Shown: positions 46,901 through 55,690, counted from the stretch's first letter. The stretch: 64,000 nt of DNA from an uncultured Lachnoclostridium sp. (GCA_930986645.1 CAKNJS010000006.1:1-64000); one strand, 5' to 3'. The notes: generated by a model not told the origin, from the letters alone. Made by a program: numbers and translations.

Positions 46901-47251
46901 CTTCTCGATAATCGCCGTAAAGGCAATGTCGAACTCGCCTCCGTTGCAGACAATCGTAAACTTCCCGTGCTCTACGTGTCCGGGCACCAGTCCGGTCCCG
47001 TCATATGTATAATAGATATTGACCGGATTAGAATCAAAGCCCTGCTCGTCACAGTGGACGCGGTATGAAGAGGGATATACAAGCCCCCTGATCGTCCCTT
47101 CCCCCTGATTCTGGAGAGAAAAGCTTCCTCTGTATTTTTCTCCCTCACCGACACGCATGATAATGCGCGTCTCCGGAAAAATAATCTCCGGCTGCGGGAT
47201 ATGGAAATCTCCTTTGGCAAAACGCTTGATCTTATTCTTCAAATCAGTCAC
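43949..47251 (-). CDS. DUF5717-like giant solenoid protein
   Basis: 1100 aa. The start is GTG 47251 with a weak RBS; a TTG three codons later (AGGTGA upstream) is an alternative. Residues about 18-125 look like an Ig/ASH-type beta domain (FPETRIIMRVGEGEKYRGSF, QNQGEGTIRGLVYPS, FDIAFTAIIEKPFV), and a second beta part follows near 200-300. From about 310 to 820 the protein is a helical solenoid with TPR-like spacing and many Tyr/Leu repeats. It has no signal peptide or membrane helix. I recall it as DUF5717, always next to DUF5716. A cytoplasmic scaffold for its Hsp70-like partner is likely; function unknown. Confidence 0.78.
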   Translation of the reverse strand: MTDLKNKIKRFAKGDFHIPQPEIIFPETRIIMRVGEGEKYRGSFSLQNQGEGTIRGLVYPSSYRVHCDEQGFDSNPVNIYYTYDGTGLVPGHVEHGKFTIVCNGGEFDIAFTAIIEKPFVMTNYGKVQSLDDFKKLSFRDGAEAVKLFRSRDFYEILKYEDKRIQALYDNMRKWELDQQALEEFLVGCKQKEKIFLTLEEESRAFISLTEPRKETFAIKKNTWGYLEIDVRTEGDFLYVEHTRITTEEFIGNSYRLEYFLDTEKLHRGSNFGRIILETPYETLTYEVVVEKDIVRDEERRANDREFTGIIKNYLKYEAGKMQLADWVDEAVRRIKHLREMDENNEFYLLAHAHICLIGGRNDEAKWILESYNYNRFAIGKDVELSSYYLYLTTLLSNDTIGQRKVAEELSKSFMKHPDSWKILCMLVEVDSEYKIYSERLRALEKQFYEDKSHSIWFYLQAFRCFRDKSSSLKKLGMFEVQVLLFAVKYKLMTRELALYTANLASQMKVFDRHLYNVLVQAYGMYNESMILTAICTLLIKGNCVESCYFKWYEKAVEGELKIAQLYEYYMATVRPEQFHKPLPRSVYLYFMHGNNLDYHKCAFLYSNLITYEDESSEIYAHYRDEMEAFAWNQLDRRNVNEQLRIIYKRFVVESAMNPERVKALYDVCHAYWITTKVRNMKYIHVIAEDGTITQKAPYTEHGAMVFLYAKTDRLVWESKDGRHYTDSIPYESKRLFYELRYMDMCRKYINGLRRNREEEQKQELTLEVVQENGLENYPEEEIFSLCSRTIRENNYENDDFLTYVCFDLFKKQQYDKVILTYLANYYCGATSDMKLLWREARDYEIHTHKLAERILTQMLFSEELFQEAQIFEQYYAEGAYFRLQQAYLTYVSREYVVEERKIGRSVIDIICREYEKGEETGDVCKIAVLKYYSDREYNAQTRKTLKKFLQELCGKQIYFPFFLSYEKEWLIELQLWDKTLIEYKGQKGSRVMLYYQLQKNGQEQNDYSTEVLTPMYENLYVKKFVLFANEKLKYYFKETIDGNSYRSDKEICVRESEPGEQGRYGRLNDILMEKNEQERKRKMQAYALEDAVAAHMFAQE

Positions 47252-47300
47252 CTACTCACAATTCTTCTTCTGCCCGGAAGGCAAAAATACGCTACTATGA

Positions 47301-47330
47301 ATTATAGCATTGTTGCATAGTAACATGCAA
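47301..47330 (-). promoter_or_regulatory. promoter with inverted repeat, DUF5717 operon
   Basis: Minus strand TTGCAT (-35, 47325-47330), 18-nt spacer, TATAAT (47301-47306). The -35 forms a perfect inverted repeat TTGCAT-(6 nt)-ATGCAA (47313-47330), which fills the spacer and may be an operator. Confidence 0.65.
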
Positions 47331-47374
47331 TGGCGGATTCAAAGAATTTATGTCGAATTGTATACACGTATTCA

Positions 47375-47827
47375 TTATGAGGCATCCGTAAAATCCTTAA
47401 TCATCTGTTTATAGTCCAGCTTCTTATACCCAAGCCTTTCATATAAAGAAACAGCGCGCGTATTCTCCTCCTCTGCCTCCAGCCTGATTCTGCTGATTCT
47501 TCCTCTGTTATTTTCTTCCACATAGGAAAAAAACTCTCTTCCCAGACCGCGGGAGCGGAATTCCTCCCGGATGTAGAGTTCCTCGATCCAGAGCACCTGT
47601 CCTCCCGCTTCCTGTGAAAATGTTCTCGCCGTCAGGCCGTATCCGGCTGTTTTTCCCTCAAATTCCAGCAGATAAATCTCGGCATATTCATCGGACCGCA
47701 GTGCCTCGTCCGCCGTCTTCTCAAAATATTCCCGGGGGATTGGATGCAGTACAGCATCCGAGCTGTAAAATTCCTCCGCCATTTTTACATATAAATCTCT
47801 GTCATTTTCTGTCATTTTCCGTATCAT
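47375..47827 (-). CDS. GNAT-family N-acetyltransferase
   Basis: Start ATG 47827, eight bases after GGAGG; the track begins at a TTG inside the RBS. 150 aa with GNAT motif A (LYIREEFRSRGLGREFFSYV; acetyl-CoA loop RxxGxG) and B (ALYERLGYKKLDY). Substrate unknown; the acceptor could be an amino acid, a protein N-terminus or a small amine. Confidence 0.9.
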   Translation of the reverse strand: MIRKMTENDRDLYVKMAEEFYSSDAVLHPIPREYFEKTADEALRSDEYAEIYLLEFEGKTAGYGLTARTFSQEAGGQVLWIEELYIREEFRSRGLGREFFSYVEENNRGRISRIRLEAEEENTRAVSLYERLGYKKLDYKQMIKDFTDAS

Positions 47828-47858
47828 CTGTTTTACCTCCAATAACGTATGTGGTCTT

Positions 47859-47887
47859 ATAGTATCCTATTTTTCTATTCTTATCAA
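47859..47887 (-). promoter_or_regulatory. promoter of the GNAT gene
   Basis: Minus strand TTGATA (47882-47887), 17-nt spacer, TACTAT (47859-47864), 32 nt before the ATG. Confidence 0.5.
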
Positions 47888-47922
47888 CAAAACAAAAGCT
47901 TTTCTAAAGATTCCTTTGTACA

Positions 47923-47970
47923 AAAAACAGCCGGAATACAGGTCTGAAGTACAACACCTGTATTCCGGCT
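47923..47970 (-). terminator. terminator of the hom operon
   Basis: Perfect 15-bp stem AGCCGGAATACAGGT / ACCTGTATTCCGGCT, 12-nt loop, then GTTTTTT on the minus strand. 18 nt past the apgM-like stop. Confidence 0.9.
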
Positions 47971-47987
47971 GAATGTTTCTTACGGTT

Positions 47988-49223
47988 TTATTGTTTTTTC
48001 AACAGATGATCGATCAGAGTATACCCCTTTTCCACAAAGATCCCTGTCTCTTTTCCGGTCTTCTCATTGTAACTTTCTTTTCCTTCTGCCGGATCTGTAC
48101 TGTCGTAGATCATATACGGCACAGGGTCTGAAGTATGAGTACGCACCCGCACAGGCGTGGGATGATCCGGCATCACAAGCATCCTGAAATCTGTACCTGA
48201 CTTTTCAAGAGCTTCTGCAACCGGGCCGATCACCTGTTCGTCAATATACTCGATCGCAGCGATTTTGTCCTCAGCACTTCCCTGATGTCCCATTTCGTCG
48301 GGAGCTTCAATATGTACATATACAAAATCAAATCCATCTTCCGTCAGCGCTTTCACCGCTGCCTGGCCTTTCCCCCGATAATTTGTATGCAGACCGCCAT
48401 TGGCGCCCTCTACAATAATATTGTGCATACCGGCACCCGCCGCGATACCCTTTAACAGGTCTACCGCAGAGATCATAGCACCTTTCACCCCATTCTTTTC
48501 CTCGAATGAAGTAAGAGCTGGCCGTGTTCCCGCGCCCCAGAACCACGCGGAATTTGCAGGATTCTTTCCTTCGGCACGGCGCTTTACATTGATGGGATGG
48601 TCTTTCAGGATGTCATAGCTTCTCACCATCATATCCTTCAGGACAGGATCTTGGGGCAGATAATCCCCGATCCGTTTCGTCAGAATATCGTGGGGAGCCG
48701 TCAGTTCCACGACTTTTCCATTGGTATGGATCAGCAGATGGCGGTAACTTGTTCCCACATAAAATTTATATCCGGGCGTATAGCAGGGACGCTCTGCCGC
48801 ACTGCCATGCGCAAACTCTTCTTTTAAGGCTTCAATGAGGACAGCTGCGTCTTCCGTGCTGATCTCGCCGGAACTGTGATCTAATATAGTATGATCTTCA
48901 TACCGTTCTTCACTCTCTGACAAAGTGACAAGATTGCATCGGAAAGATACATCATCCTCCCCCATCTCCGCTCCGATACTTAACGCCTCCAGTGGAGATC
49001 GTCCCGAATAATACTTCTTCGGATCATATCCGATCACGGACAGATTGGCCGTATCGCTCCCCGGCGCCATTCCCTCCGGCACCGTGCGTACCATTCCAAT
49101 CTCCGCAGTCTTTGCGAGGCGGTCCATATTCGGCGTGCGGGCAGCTTCCAATGGGGTCTTCCCGTCCAGTTTTTCAAGCGGCTCATCCGCCATCCCGTCA
49201 CATAAGATCACAATATATTTCAT
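47988..49223 (-). CDS. ApgM-family enzyme, probable homoserine kinase
   Basis: 411 aa of the alkaline-phosphatase-like cofactor-independent phosphoglycerate mutase family: metal site ILCDGMADEP near the start, the phospho-Ser loop GSDTANLSVIGYDP near 57, HTNYRGKGQAAVKALTEDG and VMPDHPTPV (C-terminal metal site). The family named 'proposed homoserine kinase' (TIGR02535) has this form and is usually next to homoserine dehydrogenase, as here (30 nt). I therefore infer homoserine phosphorylation for Thr synthesis, not glycolysis. thrC and a GHMP-type thrB are not in the window. Confidence 0.85.
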   Translation of the reverse strand: MKYIVILCDGMADEPLEKLDGKTPLEAARTPNMDRLAKTAEIGMVRTVPEGMAPGSDTANLSVIGYDPKKYYSGRSPLEALSIGAEMGEDDVSFRCNLVTLSESEERYEDHTILDHSSGEISTEDAAVLIEALKEEFAHGSAAERPCYTPGYKFYVGTSYRHLLIHTNGKVVELTAPHDILTKRIGDYLPQDPVLKDMMVRSYDILKDHPINVKRRAEGKNPANSAWFWGAGTRPALTSFEEKNGVKGAMISAVDLLKGIAAGAGMHNIIVEGANGGLHTNYRGKGQAAVKALTEDGFDFVYVHIEAPDEMGHQGSAEDKIAAIEYIDEQVIGPVAEALEKSGTDFRMLVMPDHPTPVRVRTHTSDPVPYMIYDSTDPAEGKESYNEKTGKETGIFVEKGYTLIDHLLKKQ

Positions 49224-49253
49224 TTCCTTCCTCCTGTTAACACCAAGCTGCCT

Positions 49254-50471
49254 TTAGTCCTCGATACGGATCATGTGAAGGATACCATCTATCTGAGAAG
49301 ATCTGGCAAGATAATCTCCTTCCGTCATTACTTCCGTCACAACACCGAATTCATTGTCCAGTCCGTCAACCGTAACTTTCTGCACCGGCCCGAATACTTT
49401 TTCAACTTCCGCAAGGCGTTCTTCCGCGTTTCCGCTGATACGGAGGAAAAACTGTTTTTCTGTATCCTCAATCGGGAGAAGTGTCAGCTTTTCATTCTTC
49501 CACATTGTCATAATATTTCTGCGAAGATGCTTCGCTTCATCTACAACATCTGCCACAACCGCACTGGCCGTAGGGAGTTTACCTGCACCGCTGCCGTAGA
49601 ACATAGCATCCCCCAGCATATTTCCGTGTACAAACACTGCATTAAACACATCATCCACACTGTACAGCGGGTGTTCTTTGTTCAGGAGCACAGGAGCTAC
49701 GATCGCATGGAGATGATCCCCGTGACGCTTGCTTGACGCAAGCAGCTTGATCGTCATCCCCATTTTCTTAGCATAAAGCATATCTTTTTTCGTGATCTTT
49801 GTAATTCCTTCTGTGTGGATATCCTCAAAATCAACCTGCTGTCCGGAAATCAGGGATGAGAGTATAGCAATCTTCCGGCAGGCATCGTATCCTTCTACGT
49901 CCGCTTCGGGATTGCGTTCTGCATAGCCGTTGTCCTGCGCTTCTTTTAAAACTTCATCATAATCCGCACCTTCGTAGAACATCTTGCTGAGCATATAGTT
50001 GGTCGTACCGTTCAGGATACCTGTGATCTCTTCGATCCTGTCAGCAGTCAACGAAGAGTTCAGTGCACGGATGATCGGGATACCGCCGCCCACACTGGCT
50101 TCAAACAGGAAGTTAAGTTCTCTGTCCCGGGCAATGGATAAAAGTTCCGCTCCGTGCTTTGCAACCAGCGCCTTATTAGACGTAACAACGCTTTTTCCCG
50201 CTTCAAGGCACCTCTTTACAAATGTATACGCCGGCTCAATCCCGCCCATTACTTCCACTACAATACGGATCTCCGGGTCATTAATAATAACATCTACGTC
50301 ATGTACGATCTTCTCCTGTATCGGATCGCCGGGAAAATCTCTGAGATCGAGAACGTATTTTATATTAATTTCATTTCCCGCACGCTGATTGATAATATCC
50401 CCATTTGTATTTATTACCTCGACTACACCGGAACCTACGGTACCGTACCCCATTACTGCTATATTTACCAT
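49254..50471 (-). CDS. hom: homoserine dehydrogenase with ACT domain
   Basis: 405 aa. N-terminal NAD(P) Rossmann fold (VMGYGTVGSGVVEVI), then the catalytic segment (GILNGTTNYMLSKM, EADVEGYDACRKIAILSS), and a C-terminal ACT-like region (FFLRISGNAEERLAEVEKVF) for threonine feedback. Reduces aspartate semialdehyde to homoserine. It is 63 nt downstream of prfB with no obvious terminator between, and upstream of the apgM-like gene. Confidence 0.96.
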   Translation of the reverse strand: MVNIAVMGYGTVGSGVVEVINTNGDIINQRAGNEINIKYVLDLRDFPGDPIQEKIVHDVDVIINDPEIRIVVEVMGGIEPAYTFVKRCLEAGKSVVTSNKALVAKHGAELLSIARDRELNFLFEASVGGGIPIIRALNSSLTADRIEEITGILNGTTNYMLSKMFYEGADYDEVLKEAQDNGYAERNPEADVEGYDACRKIAILSSLISGQQVDFEDIHTEGITKITKKDMLYAKKMGMTIKLLASSKRHGDHLHAIVAPVLLNKEHPLYSVDDVFNAVFVHGNMLGDAMFYGSGAGKLPTASAVVADVVDEAKHLRRNIMTMWKNEKLTLLPIEDTEKQFFLRISGNAEERLAEVEKVFGPVQKVTVDGLDNEFGVVTEVMTEGDYLARSSQIDGILHMIRIED

Positions 50472-50534
50472 CGTTTTCTCCTTCCCTGTACTCTGTATTC
50501 TAATGCTTCCGCGAAGCGTCCGGCCGCACTGCTC

Positions 50535-51657
50535 TTACTGTTCATCCGCCGGCTTTCCTGTCTCCGCGCTTAAATATGCATTGATAAACGGATCGATATT
50601 GCCGTCCATTACAGCATTTACATTGCTGACCTCTGTATTGGTTCTGTGATCTTTTACAAGCGTATATGGCTGCATGACATAAGAACGGATCTGGTTTCCG
50701 AAATTAATATCTCGCACTTCTCCCCTGATATCCGACATTTTTTCGGCCTGTTCCTGCTGTTTCATAAGATACAGCTTGGATTTGAGCATCTGCATTGCCT
50801 TGTCTTTATTCATATGCTGGGAACGCTCATTCTGGCACTGCACCACAATGCCGGTCGGCAGGTGAGTGATCCTCACCGCGGATGAAGTCTTATTGATATG
50901 CTGTCCGCCCGCACCGCTGGAACGGTAGGTATCAATCTTCAGATCATCATCATTGATCTCAATGTCGATATCCTCTTCGATATCCGGGATCACGTCGCAG
51001 GAAGCAAAAGATGTCTGACGTTTTCCTGCCGCATTAAAGGGTGAGATACGCACCAGACGGTGTACGCCTTTTTCCGAGCGCAGATATCCATAGGCATTCT
51101 CGCCTTTCACCTCGAAGGTAACTCCCTTTATCCCTGCCACATCGCCTTCCAGATAATCAAGTTCCTCTACATCATACCCTTTTTTCTCTGCCCATCTTGT
51201 GTACATACGGTACAGCATTCCTGCCCAGTCACAGGACTCCGTTCCGCCCGCTCCGGCATGAAGCGTCACGATGGCGTTATCCTTGTCATACGGACCTGTC
51301 AGAAGAGTACTGATCCGGAGTTCTTCAAAAGCCTCCTCGAATGTTTTCAGTTCCTCCTCAATCTCTTTTGAGGTCTCTTCGTCCGGCTCCTCCTCACTCA
51401 TTTCTATGAGCAGTTTCATATCCTCATAGTCCGAGCAGAGCTGCTCGACCTCTTTGACAGAATCCTCAAGACCTTTCAGTTCTTTCATTACCTTCTGGGA
51501 AGTCTCCGGATCATCCCAGAATCCGGGCTCCTCCAGCCTTTTCTGTAATTCTTCAATTCTGAGTTTCTTTGACGCTAAGTCAAAGTGAATCCCTCAAATC
51601 TTTCAGCGGCTCTTCGTATGCAGTCAGTCTTGACTTCAGTTCATCTAATAAAACCAC
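50535..51657 (-). CDS. prfB: peptide chain release factor 2 with +1 frameshift
   Basis: The full gene is split: codons 1-25 start at GTG 51657 (GAGGTG upstream) and end at an in-frame TGA (51582-51580). Ribosomes shift +1 at CTT-TGA-C (51579-51585), skipping base 51582, and continue as GACTTAGCG..., giving 373 aa. The track shows only the distal 317 aa from an internal ATG. The product has RISPFNAAGKRQTS (SPF anticodon-like loop, recognises UGA/UAA), YRSSGAGGQHINKTSSAVRI with the GGQ, and the RF2 start LLDELKSRL. RF2 ends translation at UGA/UAA, and the shift is the usual autoregulation. Follows secA by 72 nt. Confidence 0.97.
51579..51595 (-). other. programmed +1 frameshift site of prfB
   Basis: Minus strand: AGGGATTCACTTTGAC. 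The slippery CTT is followed by UGA-C, and a Shine-Dalgarno-like AGGG lies two codons upstream, in the same codon position as in other prfB genes. Confidence 0.95.
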
Positions 51658-51729
51658 CTTATTCACCTCTTTCTTTATTTTCATATTAAATGAAAGGATT
51701 TTTATCCTCTGATTTCAGCCTTCTTCGTC

Positions 51730-54309
51730 TCAGACGGCTTTCTTGCGTCCGCAGCACTGTTTATACTTCTTCCCGCTGCCGCACGGACACGGATCGTTAG
51801 GATAGATTTTCTTTTCCACCCTTTTCTTCGGCGCGCGCGCTGAAGTGTCATCTTTATTTGTACCGGTTACCTTAGCAACCTCCTCACGCTCCACTTTCTG
51901 TTCTACACGGATGTGGAAAAGCGTCCGGATCGTTGTCTCCGCGATCATATTAGTCATCTCGCCGAACATGTTGTATCCCGTCATCTTGTACTCTACAAGC
52001 GGATCTCTCTGTCCATAAGCCTGCAGGCCGATACCCTGACGGAGCTGTTCCATATCGTCAATGTGGTCCATCCACCTTGCATCAATGACTTTCAGGAGAA
52101 CAACACGTTCTATCTCACGGATCTGTTCCGCTTCAGGGAACTCCGCCTCTTTTGCCTCATACGCCTTGACTGCGCGTTCTTTCAAAAGATGCTTAAGCTC
52201 TTTCTGGCGCATATTGCGGCATTCTTTTGCATCCGGCAGTTCCATCTGAGGGATCACATTGTGGAGATTGACATCCAGTCCTTTGATATCCCAGTCCTCC
52301 TCATCTGCCTCCGGCGATGCAAAGCGGTCCGTAATGTTCTCCACATACTCTGTGATCATATTGTAGATCGTATCCCGCATGCTCTCTCCGTCGAGCACTC
52401 TGCGCCTCTCGCCGTAAATAATCTCCCTCTGCTCGTTCATGACCTGATCATACTCCAGCAGATTCTTGCGGATGCCGAAGTTATTGATCTCCAGCTTCTT
52501 CTGAGCAGATTCGATGGCATTGGAAAGCATCTTATGTTCGATCTGCTCTCCCTCCTGTACTCCAAGGGCATTGAACACGCCCATAAGCCGCTCCGAGCCA
52601 AACAGGCGCAGCAGATCGTCTTCCAGTGAAATGTAGAATCGGGATTCTCCGGGATCTCCCTGACGTCCGCTTCGTCCTCGGAGCTGATTATCAATACGGC
52701 GCGACTCATGCCGCTCTGTACCGATAATTTTAAGTCCGCCTGCTGCCCTTGCATCATCATCCAGCTTAATATCCGTACCACGGCCTGCCATATTCGTTGC
52801 GATTGTCACCGCGCCGTGCACACCGGCATCAGCTACGATCTCAGCTTCCTGCTCATGATACTTTGCGTTAAGTACGTTATGTTTAATGCCTTCTTTTTTA
52901 AGCATGCCGCTCAAAAGCTCAGATACCTCTATGGTTATCGTACCGACAAGAACCGGCTGTCCTTTTGCGTGTGCTTTCTTGACTTCTTCAATTACAGCTT
53001 TATACTTTTCTTTCTTTGTCTTATAAACTGCGTCCTCGAGATCCACACGCTGTACCGGTTTGTTAGTCGGGATCTCTATAACATCCATTCCGTAAATATC
53101 GCGGAACTCTTTTTCTTCCGTAAGGGCCGTACCGGTCATACCGCTCTTCTTGTCGAACTTATTAAACAGATTCTGGAATGTAATTGTTGCCAGTGTCTTG
53201 CTCTCCCGGCGTACTTTCACATGTTCCTTCGCCTCGATTGCCTGATGGAGTCCGTCGGAATAACGGCGTCCCGGCATAATACGCCCGGTAAACTCATCGA
53301 CAATCATAACTTCGCCCTCCGGCGTCACCACATAATCCTGATCTTTGAACATAAGGTTGTGTGCACGCAGCGCAAGGATAATATTGTGCTGGATCTCAAG
53401 GTTCTCCGGATCTGCAAGGTTCTCTATATGGAAGAATTTCTCAACTTTCTTCACACCGTCTTCTGTAAGATTGACCGTTTTTTCTTTTTCATTGACGATA
53501 AAATCACCGGTCTCCTCGATCTCTTCTCCCATGATAGCGTTGATCTTGGAAAATTCACCGCTGGCCTCGCCGCGCTCAAGCTGCCGCGCCAGAATATCAC
53601 ATGCCTCATACAATTTCGTAGACTTTCCGCTCTGTCCGGAAATAATAAGCGGGGTCCTTGCCTCATCGATCAGGACAGAGTCAACCTCATCGATAATGGC
53701 AAAATGCAGACCTCTCTGAACAAGCTGCTCCTTATAGATAACCATATTATCACGCAGATAATCAAATCCCAGTTCATTATTGGTCACATAAGTAATATCG
53801 CAGTTGTAGGCTTCACGCCGTTCTTTATTGTCCATGCCGTTTAATACAACGCCCACCGTAAGTCCGAGGAATTCGTGAACCTTTCCCATCCATTCGGCAT
53901 CACGCTTTGCCAGATAATCATTGACCGTAACGATATGGACACCTTTTCCTTCCAGCGCATTCAGATATGCCGGAAGGGTGGATACCAGCGTCTTACCCTC
54001 GCCGGTCTTCATCTCGGCAATACGGCCCTGATGCAGGATAATACCTCCGATGAGCTGCACTCTGTAGTGCCGCATTCCAAGTGCCCTGTATGCAGCTTCT
54101 CTCACAACCGCATAAGCCTCCGGCAGGATATCATCCAGAGTCTCTCCCTCCGACAGACGTTCCTTAAATTCTCTGGTCTTTCCTCTGAGCTCTTCATCAG
54201 AGAGTGCTTTCATCTCAGGCTCCATCGCCTCGATCCTGTCAACGATCGGATAAATCCGCTTCAGTTCGTTCTCGCTGTGGGTGCCGAAAATCTTCTCTAT
54301 AATACCCAT
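51730..54309 (-). CDS. secA: preprotein translocase ATPase SecA
   Basis: 859 aa. NBD1 Walker [18 protein letters not shown] (near 100), [19 protein letters not shown] (DEVD box), the preprotein crosslinking domain, NBD2 [12 protein letters not shown] and [15 protein letters not shown], and a C-terminal zinc tail ([16 protein letters not shown]). Drives protein export through SecYEG. Own promoter 70 nt upstream; prfB follows. Confidence 0.98.
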   Translation of the reverse strand: MGIIEKIFGTHSENELKRIYPIVDRIEAMEPEMKALSDEELRGKTREFKERLSEGETLDDILPEAYAVVREAAYRALGMRHYRVQLIGGIILHQGRIAEMKTGEGKTLVSTLPAYLNALEGKGVHIVTVNDYLAKRDAEWMGKVHEFLGLTVGVVLNGMDNKERREAYNCDITYVTNNELGFDYLRDNMVIYKEQLVQRGLHFAIIDEVDSVLIDEARTPLIISGQSGKSTKLYEACDILARQLERGEASGEFSKINAIMGEEIEETGDFIVNEKEKTVNLTEDGVKKVEKFFHIENLADPENLEIQHNIILALRAHNLMFKDQDYVVTPEGEVMIVDEFTGRIMPGRRYSDGLHQAIEAKEHVKVRRESKTLATITFQNLFNKFDKKSGMTGTALTEEKEFRDIYGMDVIEIPTNKPVQRVDLEDAVYKTKKEKYKAVIEEVKKAHAKGQPVLVGTITIEVSELLSGMLKKEGIKHNVLNAKYHEQEAEIVADAGVHGAVTIATNMAGRGTDIKLDDDARAAGGLKIIGTERHESRRIDNQLRGRSGRQGDPGESRFYISLEDDLLRLFGSERLMGVFNALGVQEGEQIEHKMLSNAIESAQKKLEINNFGIRKNLLEYDQVMNEQREIIYGERRRVLDGESMRDTIYNMITEYVENITDRFASPEADEEDWDIKGLDVNLHNVIPQMELPDAKECRNMRQKELKHLLKERAVKAYEAKEAEFPEAEQIREIERVVLLKVIDARWMDHIDDMEQLRQGIGLQAYGQRDPLVEYKMTGYNMFGEMTNMIAETTIRTLFHIRVEQKVEREEVAKVTGTNKDDTSARAPKKRVEKKIYPNDPCPCGSGKKYKQCCGRKKAV

Positions 54310-54343
54310 ATTACCTAATTTTAACTCCTTAATAATTAGTCTC

Positions 54344-54353
54344 GCACCGGTGC
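54344..54353. other. palindrome in the secA leader
   Basis: GCACCGGTGC, a 10-bp perfect palindrome in the leader between promoter and RBS of secA. Too short to assign; could be a small operator or a hairpin. Confidence 0.35.
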
Positions 54354-54378
54354 ACAGCCCGATGCACTTACGTTTTCC

Positions 54379-54407
54379 ATTTTAGCACTAACTATAGGCT
54401 AATTCAA
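54379..54407 (-). promoter_or_regulatory. sigma-A promoter of secA-prfB
   Basis: Minus strand TTGAAT (54402-54407), 17-nt spacer, TAAAAT (54379-54384). Leader of about 60 nt with the palindrome at 54344. Confidence 0.75.
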
Positions 54408-54436
54408 CAATTTCATAACTTGTTAACATTTAATAA

Positions 54437-55207
54437 TCATCTATATCTTTTCACATTATCATATGGGAGTTCTCCCCCGAACAGGTCAAGCGCGCTTCCG
54501 ACCGTAAAGTCCACCTTTCCGCCTCCCAGCTCTTTCAGCCGGTCCAGATCTTCCTCCGAACGGATGCCGCCGGCGTAGGTAACCGGTATTCTTCCCCATT
54601 TCCCGAGCATACGAACAAGATCCTCCTCCATTCCGGAACGCTTTCCCTCCACATCAACACCGTGGATCAGGAATTCATCACAGCAAGCTGACAAATCTGA
54701 CAGCACTTTGTCCGTAAGTTTCATATCAGTAAACTTCTGCCAGCGGTCCGTCACAACATAATATCCGTCCTCTTTTTTCCGGCAGCTCAGATCCAGAACA
54801 ATATTGTCCCGCCCCGCGGCCGACATCAGTCTTTTAAGATTTTCTTTATAAAATGTCCCGTTTTTAAACACATACGAGGTAACAATCACGTGGCTTGCTC
54901 CCGCATCCAGAAAAAATTCCGCATTTTCCGCAGTAATGCCTCCTCCGATCTGCATGCCGCCCGGGTATGCCGCAAGCGCCTCAAGGGCCAGTCTTTTCGA
55001 CTCTTCATAATATTCTGATCCTGCGGAATTAAGAAGAATGATATGTCCGCCTTTCAGTCCGTCCTTTTTATACATCTCCGCATAAAAGGCCGCGTCCAGC
55101 TCAGACGCAAAGTTCGTGTCAGCCCGGTCTCCCTCATCGCGCAGGCTGCTTCCTACAATCTGCTTTACTTTTCCATTATGTATATCAATGCATGGCCTGA
55201 ATCTCAT
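54437..55207 (-). CDS. hisA: HisA, eukaryotic/plant-type ProFAR isomerase
   Basis: Start ATG 55207 (GGAGGAAAAGAGG upstream); the track adds 39 residues. 256 aa TIM barrel with RFRPCIDIHNGKVKQIVG at the N-terminus (catalytic Asp8), MQIGGGITAENAEFFL, and VTYAGGIRSEEDL. The RFRPCIDIHNGKVKQ start and the long insertions are those of the eukaryotic HisA family (TIGR02129), which also occurs in some bacteria; it differs from the classic bacterial HisA, whose N-terminus reads IIPAIDL. It isomerises ProFAR to PRFAR in histidine synthesis. No other his gene is nearby. Confidence 0.88.
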   Translation of the reverse strand: MRFRPCIDIHNGKVKQIVGSSLRDEGDRADTNFASELDAAFYAEMYKKDGLKGGHIILLNSAGSEYYEESKRLALEALAAYPGGMQIGGGITAENAEFFLDAGASHVIVTSYVFKNGTFYKENLKRLMSAAGRDNIVLDLSCRKKEDGYYVVTDRWQKFTDMKLTDKVLSDLSACCDEFLIHGVDVEGKRSGMEEDLVRMLGKWGRIPVTYAGGIRSEEDLDRLKELGGGKVDFTVGSALDLFGGELPYDNVKRYR

Positions 55208-55283
55208 AATCCTCTTTTCCTCCGTATCTGTTCTGCGCCGCGGCTCTGCCGTTTTGTTTTTTCTGCTGTCCCGGCACAGGAAT

Positions 55284-55316
55284 TGCCGCAGGAAGAGAAG
55301 TACTTTTCCTGCGGCA
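55284..55316. other. hairpin after the lipoprotein gene
   Basis: 11-bp stem TGCCGCAGGAA / TTCCTGCGGCA with a further inner stem; no T-run. 33 nt past the lipoprotein stop on the minus strand: a possible weak terminator. Confidence 0.5.
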
Positions 55317-55348
55317 TTCTGCATTCTCTTACAGCTTCTGCGGCTGTA

Positions 55349-55690
55349 TTATCTGTTATCCTGCGTATCTTTCTGCGCTCCGTTATTCTCTGTCATGTCA
55401 TCGGCAGCCTTGTCAATTCCGTCTGTCACATCATCGGTAATATCGTCCACACCGTCTGTTACGTCATCTACAGCGTCGTCCAGAATCCCGTCGCCTTTTG
55501 AAGCATCATTCATTGTCCTGTCTTCTGTATTATCTTTACTATTATCACTGCCGTCATTGTTGTATCTGTCGGAATCTGCCTCAGACTGGTCTGCTCCGTT
55601 ATCCGCATTATCACGGCTGCCGCACGCTGTTGCTCCCAGAAGTACAAAGGTACACATCATCAGCAGCAATAACTTCTTCATTTTTTTCAT
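55349..55690 (-). CDS. small Asp-rich lipoprotein
   Basis: Start ATG 55690 (GGGAG upstream). 113 aa: signal and lipobox (KLLLLMMCTFVLLGATAC), then a low-complexity Asn/Asp/Ser/Gly stretch and an Asp/Thr/Val repeat (DDVTDG, VDDITDD, VTDGID) that suggests a short helix repeat. No enzyme motif. Cell-surface protein of unknown role, between the sigma factor and hisA. Confidence 0.75.
   Translation of the reverse strand: MKKMKKLLLLMMCTFVLLGATACGSRDNADNGADQSEADSDRYNNDGSDNSKDNTEDRTMNDASKGDGILDDAVDDVTDGVDDITDDVTDGIDKAADDMTENNGAQKDTQDNR

Noticed and set aside
52708-53844. 378-aa plus-strand ORF inside secA
   Set aside because: Antisense shadow of secA; typical Cys/Phe/His-rich reverse-frame product.
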